From: Porites lutea
Lineage: Eukaryota; Cnidaria; Anthozoa; Scleractinia; Poritidae
Direction: 5' to 3'
Assembly: GCF_958299795.1 (NCBI RefSeq)
Contig: NC_133203.1
Location: 29,907,569 to 29,971,568, forward strand
Length of the DNA: 64,000 nucleotides
Part shown: positions 55,785 through 64,000 of the stretch, piece after piece
Layout: each line of letters opens with the position of its first letter
Position numbering within the stretch: position 1 is the stretch's first letter
Made by a program: the position numbers and the translations under genes
The notes under the pieces: generated by a model
The model's database searches: none
What the model was told of the DNA's origin: nothing
What the model saw: the letters and a program-made list of their open reading frames with translations, nothing else

Positions 55785-58700
55785 ATGAGCTTGGAAACGC
55801 CTGATTCGTTGAGGCAACAGTTCCAGTTAATACAGGAACAGCAACAGAAGAAACTTCTTGCCAGGAAACAACGGAAAGCAAAGATTAATGAGAAAACAGG
55901 GCGAGAAGATGCAAGCTCAACGACAGACACGTTTTGGGGTCATGACGGACAAACTGACAATTTAGATTTAAAGGTTTGCCAGATTTATGCATTAATTTAT
56001 TTAAAAACACTGTATTTCTAGTTACAGTTTGGTCACATATTTACATTATGCTACAACAACATAACAGCAACAACTTTAACAGCGTGGCCGAGTGGTCAGC
56101 TCGTCTACTTTAATACTGGATTTGTTCGTAGTTGTCCCGAGTTCAAATCCTCGGCCACGCTTGTTAATAGCCAACTGGTTGCCTCCTGCCAGTTGGGGTT
56201 TTTAATCCATTTATATTGTATTTGAATTATTTGTTTCTAAGTATCTGAGCGGAGTGCCTGTAAACTAGCTGGATAAGTTATTATTGCACCTTCCACTTAG
56301 TCTATAAACAAACCTAATTAAACCTTTTTAACCTTTTATTACTTACTAGTTACTAATTAGAGACCTTTAGAATGCCAGGATGAGAGCGACCACGAGTACG
56401 AAATTTAACTTAAAGTTTTTTCGTGTATAATAATAATAATATTCTCAAAAAATAGACACCGGCACGGAAATCTTCATTGTACTATTTTCATTAGAAAAGA
56501 TAGCACTGTTATCTATATTGAAGGAGGTTAAGCCCTCTCGTGCACGCAAAAGGGTAAAACTTTTGACATTTGATAATCGCTTCTGCCACTACGTCATCCT
56601 TGCTGAAACTCGTAGTACTACGACGGCTACCAAGTTTTCCAGCCAAAATGATGCTAGTTCCCACGCATGCACAACTTAGTATTGAATAGAATCTAAAGGT
56701 CTCTATTAAGAGGTGTTTTAAGACTCCTGGCCAGGGAGTGGTACATTATTACTATTAGCAAGCTTACATGTACTTAATCCCCAATAGACAAGGGTCCAGG
56801 TAAATCTTCCTCTAACAAAATCATTTACTAAGATGAGCAAGAAATGGCCCCAGGCAAGAAAAATTGTGAAAGCTGGAATTCATTTTTTTTTTCAAGCTCT
56901 GAACACACAATCACATTAACAGTTTGTTAACGTTGAATTGTAAAATTTAACTTCTCATTATCTCATTTTGCATTGCTTTTCTACATTGTATGACACATCA
57001 TCATCATCTCGATTAGGTTGGTAAAAGCCATCAGTTAGGCAACACACCAACCACTTACAAAATAAATTAAAAAGGAAAAATGACATGCAACAATTCGTAT
57101 TCATAATAAAAAATTAAGAAAATTAACTAAGGTAGTTCTTAAATTCTTCAGTTAACAAAGATCCATAAAAGTCAGCAATATGTTTACATATTTTACATGT
57201 ACTTAAATGGTGTATATTAATGTATTTCATTTTTCTGGTCACTTACAGTATTTACATATCTGGTCAAAATGAGATTTTTTCAGACATTGTCCATTGATTG
57301 GCTGTTGTTTTGGGCCCTGCAGGTGGTGTATAAAATGCTACATGAAAAGTCAAATAAAGCACCATATGTGAAATTACTGCCAACAAAGCCATGTCAATTT
57401 TTATGGTCTCACCATCACATGATTTCATCCACAGACTCAAGAGCTGTAGAACCATTTTACAAGACTCCATAAGGGTTAAAAGATGACTGTTGAGTGCAGA
57501 CGTCCATTAAACCCCAAAAGGCAAAAGTCTTGACATTCTGAACCTAGAGCTGGGAAAAGTAGTGAGTAGTGAGATGTCCTAGTAGGAGGGCTTCCAGTGG
57601 GGATTAGGGGTATTTGAAGTCCCATATCTTTAAAACTGTAGCAGTGAAAATCCCAAAGACATGGCTGAACAATGTAAAGAGTACTGCGAGTTGGCAATAT
57701 TCACACCTTAACTAAATTAACTCAAATGTGACCACTAGGCATTAGATTGAGTTTGCTATCTAACTTGTAATGAACCCTAGAGATGCCTGCAAAAATAATA
57801 TTGTATGGAGTTTGACTTTTTGAGAAAGAGTGAGAAATCAGTTGTCAACTTCTGGGAGGGTCAGATAGGTTGTGTAATCATGAGAGTCAGGATAAAGTCA
57901 TGAGACTTGTACCCCTTTTGATGTCAGCTCTCTGCTAAAGTACAATAATGTTAGGCAGTCCTGTATTTAATTGATGCAGGATTCAAAGTCAAACATAATA
58001 ATAAGTACTGTGTACATTGTAGATTAATTTATTAATCACCTTTCTGTTCTTTTAAATACCCAGCTTGATACTGCTGTTGCAAATGGTGGAGATCTTTTTA
58101 TGCAAAAAGAAGTAGAAGAGCTTAAGGATGCTATCCGGGTCAGTTATTTTAAACCTTGTTTGTCAAATACACATATATACAGTGTAAGTCACGAACCGGG
58201 TTTTTTTTATACGATGTGAGGGTGTGATTTTGTTCATACATTATGTGTAGGTCTACATGCAAAGTTTGTACAGGTATCTCAAATTGTATCCAACAGCATG
58301 ATCCACAAGAAATTTAATCTTTCATTAATAATATTAAAATAATTATGCATAATTTACAAAAAAAAAACAAACAAAAATAAAATGCAACATGTAATTTAAG
58401 GTTACTTTGCTTTGGAAAACATGTGCATGTAGATCTCCTGAAATTTCTGATGTTGGTGTCAAAACGAAAAAAAGTTTTTCTCACTGTATCAGAAAGTCTT
58501 GCTTGAACAGTCATTGAAAACCTGGATAATGCATATTGGCTTCCATGTCTATTACTTTTCCGCTATTAATAGTGTCTGATGGATAGTACTAGCCAACATT
58601 TGAACAACTGGGGTCTGGTGTAAATTTAAGGTATAAAATAATGAACCCGGGTTGTAAGGAACCAGTTTATAACAAATGTTGAATCTACTTACTAACTTGT

Positions 58701-61700
58701 TATCCAGTGGTCAAAATGGCTTGTGGAGGTACACATGTACATGTAGCCTGACATGCCACAGATGAAACCAAACCTCTGGTTAGGGTTAAATTATGTCTGG
58801 AATGAAGGCTAGTGGATGGATGTATTATGTGAGAGTTGTCAAGTATATTATTCTGCACAATTTATTAACCTAAAATTGAAAATTCTCCTTTCCTTCACAA
58901 TCTTTTATTTTTATTTTAAAAGCACTGATTTTTACTAATTAATATTCTGTATGAGTTTCAATAAAAATGACTTGACTTGACTTGGTTGCTTTAATAAAGC
59001 ATCACTTTGAATTATTTTAGTAAAAATAATAATATTAATATAACATTAATTTTATTGTGTTGAGTTTACTGACCCACCCCTGCTATGTAGTTCATGTAGC
59101 TGAGTACCTTTATGTGAATTCATGCCTTAATGTAAGTTCATTTTGTACCTTTATGTGAGATTTAGGCTACAAGTACACATTAAATTTTTATGGTGTTTTT
59201 GGAATTTGACTTTTTTACAATATTATAATAATTGTTATTTTATAAAACAGGTATTAAAAGATGAAAATGGTCGACTTTATAAGCTTCTTGGGGAAAGGGA
59301 TGAGGAGATGAGGATTTTGAGGAAAGCAAGAGATGAGGAAAAGAGAGCTTTGGCTGGTGAGAACTTTTGTAGCTGTTATGTAATATATTTAGCATAGTTG
59401 GGTCATAAAAACGCTGCTGGGAACTCTTAATGTTAACAATTAGTTTTGGTCACATACAGCTGTACATTGTACATGTATTAATGTGGTAGTTGCTAGGTGT
59501 GGTTTTACAAGGGCTGTAAATTCAGGGCTGTCATTAATAGCTGGGGGCCGGGGATTTCCCCTAGCCACTACGAACATGGCCCCTGGCTACTTTCATATTA
59601 AAATAGAAGAAAAATAGAACCTAAAGAAATCCCTAGCTGTTTGATTCCCCGCCTGCTTGTTGTGTTGAAATCTTTATACTTTACTGACATCCCTGAAATT
59701 ATAATCCCTTGATATGATACAGATTTTGATAAATGGGCTATGATACAAGCTACATGTACACGAACTTACCCATTTTAAGAAAATTGTACGGGTTTGAAAA
59801 AGCAAATCACTATTATTTTGTTTAAGATATGACCCACTAATTGTTTGTCAAAGGCAAAATTATATAACTTTCATTTTCATAAAAACAATGTCACATGACC
59901 TCTTAGTGCAAATGGCCTATTGGTGGGGAGATGTAAGCACCATAATGCTCCCAATGACTCCAGGGAAATCCCTCTAAAATTGCCTTGCGTGGTAATGAAC
60001 TTAATGATCCAGGCCTATTATGATTACATGTAATTTTGTGAAATGTAGGGCATGGTAGGCATATTCAGAAAGAACAAGATATAAAAAGACCCTTTGCCAA
60101 AAAGGAGCCTATTGGTGTAAATTGGTTGGGAGATAAGCACCATAATGATCCCAATGACTCCAGGGAAATCCTTCTAGAATTGTTTTGGATTGTAACGAAC
60201 TTAATGATCCAGGCCTATTTTACAGTAGAAGGATTTACTCTGTATATGGAGTCATTGGAGAATAACAGTGTTTATGTCTCCCCTCCAATTTGCATTTTCA
60301 TCTTGTTTTTTCTGGAAATGTTATATATCCTATCCCATGATTTCACAAATTAAGTTTAGAGATTGCTTACAGGCTACAGGTGTGCATTTTGACCATTTAC
60401 ATTACACTGTAATTTGTTTGATTGTTATGTTGCAACATGTATAGTGCACATGACTTCATGTTTTATACTTTTATGATTGTATAGGCACTGGAGTGGCTGC
60501 TGATACAGCTGCTGGTAGAATCATGGAACTGTCCAAGAAAAACAGGGAACTGACAGCAGACCTGGAGAGTGAGCGGAATAAAGTGCGTCAACTGTCAAAA
60601 AAAGCAAGAGACATGGAGAGAGAGGTAGCAACAATGACATTAAACCCGCTTCACGCCCCTTTCTCGTGTACATTGCGTACGTTGCATGTGGAGAAAACCT
60701 TTCCTGAGTAGAAGGAAGGATCACTCGCCTACCTCTTCTACCCTGTGGTAGCCAACTTTTCCTACATTTCCTTACAAAACTTAGCGGACCCTTTACATGA
60801 CAAACAAAAAGTTGGCTTGGCTCAGGCATAGTTAATAGATTGTAATGGTTATGAAACCTGGCAGACTCCTTTGTTATATGTTTTTCTGGACCTGACGGTG
60901 CACAACGTTCAATAGCATTCCTAGCATTTTGATCTTATTGACCAATAAAAAATGTCACATTGATTTTATTAATTTATTCCCTCACAATTTGCCAACAGAA
61001 AACGAAGGATTGTGCACCTTTAGGGAGCTTCCAACATAAAACTGCAGTGCTGTTGTTTTTATATTTGATGTTTGTTGTCTTTCATAACCAGTCTGCTCTA
61101 ATAATTAAGGCTCAGGGCACCCTCTTTAGATGGTACAGCCTGTAGGGTCATCTTTCTAGCCAGGCCAACTTTTCTCCATAAAAGCACTTTCCCAGCTAGT
61201 TCAACTCTGTCAGGGCACAAGATGATCAGAGCATGCACGAGTACTGTTTGCTCTGGCAAAGGAGTTGACTTCTTCTCAAGCTTTCCTCAAATAAAAGTTG
61301 ACCTGGCTGGGAGGGTGACCCTCTTTCCCGAGAACTTTTCTCCCTAATTATAAACAGGGCCTTATGACAGCGTACATGCATATGTAATCTTTCCTGTAGA
61401 TTGTGTACATGTGATGTACATGTAGCACTCTCGTGGGTTAAAATATTGTCCATGTTCAAGGTTGTATGAAATTTATCTAATGTTCATAATAAAGTGTGGT
61501 TGAGTTTCTAGTCTTAATATCATAGCTGACGTATTACTCCTTAATTTTGGCGCGAAATTTCATCGTTAATGTGAATTACAAAATTGCTTTTTCAACCTTC
61601 CGTACGTCTCTGTGCCAAGATAACGACGAAGATGTCAGGGCATTAAAAGACGCTCTAGAAAACCTAAACACACGAAAGAGCACATCAAGAAGGATTCTAA

Positions 61701-62894
61701 CAGTTGTTTTCTCACAAATTCTGAAAAATCTGAACTTAAGGCAAATTTAAGCTCTAAACTTCTGAGAGAGTGGAGTTCTCGATCGATACGATCCAGGATA
61801 AACATGTCAAAAATCCACGATTGCGAACGTAATTCGTCACCCATGATATTTAATAATAGGTCATCAAATGGTATACTCGTGAAATTGGGGAATAATTTCA
61901 CCTGCGTTGTGTTCAAGTCCTAATAATTTGATTATTTCCCTCGCCTGCCTTAAGGCTCGGAGGCTCCGGAAATAAATTTTGGACAAAACGCGGATGAAAT
62001 TATTGCCTTGTTCCACTCGTCACCATTTGATTACACATACTTATTATACATGTATTAAGCGTCAAACAAAATTAATGATATTACAACTGCTATTGTTTGC
62101 GTCTTCAGCTGATGTCTTCAGGAAATGTTCAAGGTAACACAAAACAGGCTGTTGCTGAGCAGAAGTCAAAATCAGATACAGACAAGGTAATACTGTTAAT
62201 TGGTTTATAATAATTATCTCCTTTATATTAATAGTGGATTGTTGCACTAAACAATCATGATAGTAAATAGCTAGAAGTGTGAGTGATTTTGCTGTGCCTT
62301 GAAGCTGTGGAGCATTGAAGTGAAACAGTAAAGTACAAACACACATTTCAAGCCAAGCAAATAGATCATAGGAGGAGGCAGTGTGGCCGCATGGTCTGCG
62401 TGTCGAACACATAGTCCAGCGGTCCCGAGCTCTTGTTCCGCTCAGATCACTTGCTGCATTTGTTCTCGTTCATCCCGAGTTCAAATCCTCAGCTACGCTT
62501 GTAAATAGCCAACTTCATTTCTCAGTTATTTTAAGACCCTGAGTATTGGTCCGGTCCTGGGAATCGAACCCTCGACTTCACGTTTTGCAGTCAAGCGCTC
62601 CACTGACTGAACTTGTCCTAGCGCGGTAACTTTGAAGATGCAGTAAGTTTAATACCTGGCTTCACTAATTTATAAGCCTGCTTAACTTTTCTTTAGTTAG
62701 CCTATATCCTTTTGCACATTATTTTTATAAGGTGTTCAGGAGAAAGCAACCAAATTAAGATGTTGATTTTTTTTTTTCAGGACAGCTCTGAAGTCATTGC
62801 CCTGCAAGATAAGCTGAGTCAATCAAACAATAAATTGGCAGAGTTTAGGAATCAGTGTGAAAAGCTTAAGAAAGACTTAAAAGTTGCACACAAG
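55785..62894 (+). CDS. CCDC13: CCDC13, coiled-coil protein of centriolar satellites (5' part)
   Basis: Six coding exons are visible: 55785-55973, 58064-58138, 59251-59356, 60485-60624, 62109-62186 and 62781-62894. They encode the first 234 residues in frame, and the gene continues past the window. Known members are about 700 aa and act at centriolar satellites in ciliogenesis. Marks shared with vertebrate CCDC13 include SLRQQFQLIQEQQQKKL at the start, ENGRLYKLLGERDEE, GVAADTAAGRIMELSKKNR and VIALQDKLSQSNNKLAEFRNQ. The whole piece is predicted alpha-helical coiled coil. Exon 4 is taken to end at MERE, with donor gag|gtagca. The next exon was not found before 64000. Confidence 0.9.
56079..56310 (+). 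mobile_element. tRNA-derived SINE, copy B, in CCDC13 intron 1
   Basis: The head 'gcgtggccgagtggtcagc' and B box 'gagttcaaatcctcggccacgc' pair as an acceptor-like stem. The body 'atagccaactggttgcctcctgccagttgggg' matches the SINE at 10671. An A/T-rich tail follows. The middle of the tRNA part is irregular, so it is not a functional tRNA. Confidence 0.7.
56357..56706. mobile_element. MITE with TTAGAGACCTTTAGA ends, CCDC13 intron 1
   Basis: 'attagagacctttaga' at the left is mirrored by 'tctaaaggtctctatta' at the right. The interior contains 'acgagtacgaaattta' and 'ctcgtagtactacgac'. It is 350 bp and non-coding. Confidence 0.65.
56707..58063. other. Remainder of CCDC13 intron 1
   Basis: AT-rich intron sequence. 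No repeat family was recognised and no exon is supported. Confidence 0.35.
59925..60219. repeat. Local direct duplication in CCDC13 intron 3
   Basis: The segments 59925-60019 and 60127-60219 share 'agcaccataatg', 'cccaatgactccagggaaatcc' and 'gaacttaatgatccaggcctatt' in the same order. The unit is about 200 bases counting the spacer, with about 85-90% identity by eye. Confidence 0.7.
61550..62040. repeat. Probable interspersed repeat in CCDC13 intron 4
   Basis: The stretch ends 'gattatttccctcgcctgccttaaggctcggaggc' with flanking 'gaaattattgcc' phrases typical of a repeated sequence. Open frames on both strands here (around 61547-61916) show no CCDC13 similarity and lack splice sites. Confidence 0.35.
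62371..62520 (+). mobile_element. tRNA-derived SINE, copy C, in CCDC13 intron 5
   Basis: It has 'ggcagtgtggccgcatggtctgcg' as head, 'gagttcaaatcctcagctacgcttgtaaatagccaact' as B box and body start. The body is truncated relative to copies at 10671 and 56079. Confidence 0.55.
62550..62632 (-). repeat. tRNA-Cys-like SINE fragment
   Basis: On the minus strand 'gtggagcgcttgactgcaaaacg' followed by 'gagggttcgattccc' resembles the anticodon and T arms of tRNA-Cys (GCA). The 5' half does not fold well. It is probably a SINE head abutting copy C tail to tail. Confidence 0.45.
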
Positions 62895-62981
62895 GTATTG
62901 TTAAAACATGGGCAATTTAAAGCTTATTGCAGTGTTAGGTATGGTGGCCGTGCTTTTGTCACCTCAAGCCGGTTCTGATTT

Positions 62982-63400
62982 GGCGGCCTGTGTTGAAGCC
63001 TGGCCGTCGTGTCATTTCCATGGGTAAAAACCTGGGAAGACCAGGAGATGTAGACCTTGGTGATTTGGTCAATTTCTCATGGGTGAAGGGGACTGTCACG
63101 GGCCGCAGTATTTTGGCAGCCCGCTTTTCTGGCGACCCGTGTTCAAGCCTTGCCATCGTGTCGTTTCCTTAGATAAGAACCCTATCAGCTGTTAAAAAAG
63201 ACTGGGGAATGTAGACCCTGTTGATGTTTCTACTTGTATCTCTCATGGATTAAGGAAACTTTTACGACCCGCAGTATCTGGCTTCACGCTGTTGTGGCGG
63301 CCAGTGTTCAAGCCTTGCCATCGTGTCGTTTCCTTAGATAAGAACCCTATCAGCTATTTAAGAGGAATAGGAGATGCAGCTCCTATTTTTTTACACAGGC
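62982..63400 (+). repeat. Three-unit tandem array after CCDC13 exon 6
   Basis: Units begin near 62982, 63131 and 63296. The phrase 'gttcaagccttgccatcgtg' then 'tcgtttccttagataagaacc' is identical in units 2 and 3 and altered in unit 1. The phrase resembles the body that follows the B box in some tRNA-derived SINEs, so this may be a tandemly duplicated SINE body. Confidence 0.6.
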
Positions 63401-63524
63401 AGCCCAGACGCAGTGTTTGTCAACAATATGGACAAAATCGGATCGATAAGAGCTAGACTAAGAGTCGACGATATTCGATCTGCATAATTCTTCGCATCCT
63501 ACACAGCCTCATTCAATAATTGCT

Positions 63525-63775
63525 AATTATTATTCATTCAAAATATTTCCCCAATTCTGATTGGCTAAAAGCACACGCATAATTCACCATAACCAGTTAC
63601 TGATGACCAAATTTGGAAGAATTTTGTGTTTAACTAGGAAATGACGTCAAAAATGCAGCCCGCTACAGGTTAAGGCACCGTTACCGAGAAGAACTCGGAC
63701 CTCGGAGGGTGTTATCGATAACACCCTCCTCGATCTGCTTAATTTTTCCTCATTCATTAATTGCTAATTATACTA
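63525..63775. repeat. Second copy of the 'ttattcattcaaaatatttcccc' repeat
   Basis: It is nearly identical in order and sequence to the repeat at 54040-54200, then jumps to the 'gtgttatcgataacaccctcctcgatctgcttaat' palindrome that closes the first copy. It is therefore an internally shortened copy. Confidence 0.6.
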
Positions 63776-64000
63776 CGGGCTGTAACCCTGCAACGAATCA
63801 GCCTCGCTGCTGGGGAGGAGTACTGTTTTAAAAGCTAAGACATTTTATACTGGCGGACGTTAACTGGGAGTGGACTTCTTGCATTGATTCTTATGCCGTG
63901 TTTTTGCCCAATTATTCGTGAAAATCGTCTCTTCAATGACTGTTAGCGATACGAATCTGGTGGCGTCAAGGTATATTAGAAGGGAACTGAAAAACCTCAC

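Noticed and set aside
56079-56165. Functional tRNA-Leu or tRNA-Ser gene
   Set aside because: The outer stem pairs but the anticodon region is irregular and the body matches a dispersed SINE found elsewhere in the window.
61547-61750. Extra CCDC13 exon encoding DNDEDVRALKDALENL
   Set aside because: Looks coiled-coil-like, but no acceptor precedes it, it is not present in the vertebrate order, and exons 4 and 5 join in phase without it.
1-64000. LTR retroelements, Polintons, endogenous viral genes and CRISPR arrays
   Set aside because: I looked for paired long direct repeats, capsid, envelope or polymerase-like frames and spaced direct repeats and found none I could support.

Overview
This is a metazoan nuclear window that most resembles a cnidarian, probably a stony coral. 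The reasons are about 60% A+T, GT-AG spliced genes with short exons, recognisable animal ciliary genes (NEK8, CCDC13), an intronless class A GPCR, and a very dense load of short palindromic transposon remnants of the kind seen in anthozoan genomes. The species cannot be named from sequence alone. Layout: 0-8.4 kb holds repeats, an intronless and atypical rhodopsin-class GPCR (2787-3962, +), an unrecognised single-exon 385-codon gene with a signal-peptide-like start (6277-7434, +), and a small two-helix membrane protein (8109-8315, -). From 8.4 to 15.9 kb no host gene is recognised. That stretch has a tRNA-derived SINE, TTA microsatellites, and the 3' ends of two different LINEs meeting tail to tail. 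From 15.9 to 47.1 kb lies the main feature: five tandem, same-strand, three-exon METTL27-like (WBSCR27-like) SAM methyltransferase genes. All five reading frames are open and their intron positions and phases are identical. Their similarity splits them into two groups, copies 1-3 and copies 4-5, matching their order on the chromosome. From 49.3 to 64 kb a head-to-head pair shares a 262-bp promoter: NEK8 (minus strand, four coding exons, full length at 704 aa) and CCDC13 (plus strand, first six coding exons, running off the window). Both families are tied to cilia and centrosomes, so shared regulation is plausible. The spaces and introns are filled with short inverted-repeat elements. A recurring type starts TAG, ends CTA, is almost wholly palindromic, and is flanked by 9-bp direct repeats, which suggests a Mutator-type (MULE) origin. 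Four clear examples have exact 9-bp repeats and one more has an 8/9 repeat. Three members lie inside introns of the methyltransferase genes. Other families include a TTAA-flanked element, a TCGAAC-array element with a 6-bp target duplication, elements with telomere-like CCCTAA runs between their arms, and a nested insertion whose uninterrupted relative lies 33 kb away. No CRISPR, operon, rRNA gene or convincing LTR retroelement was seen.
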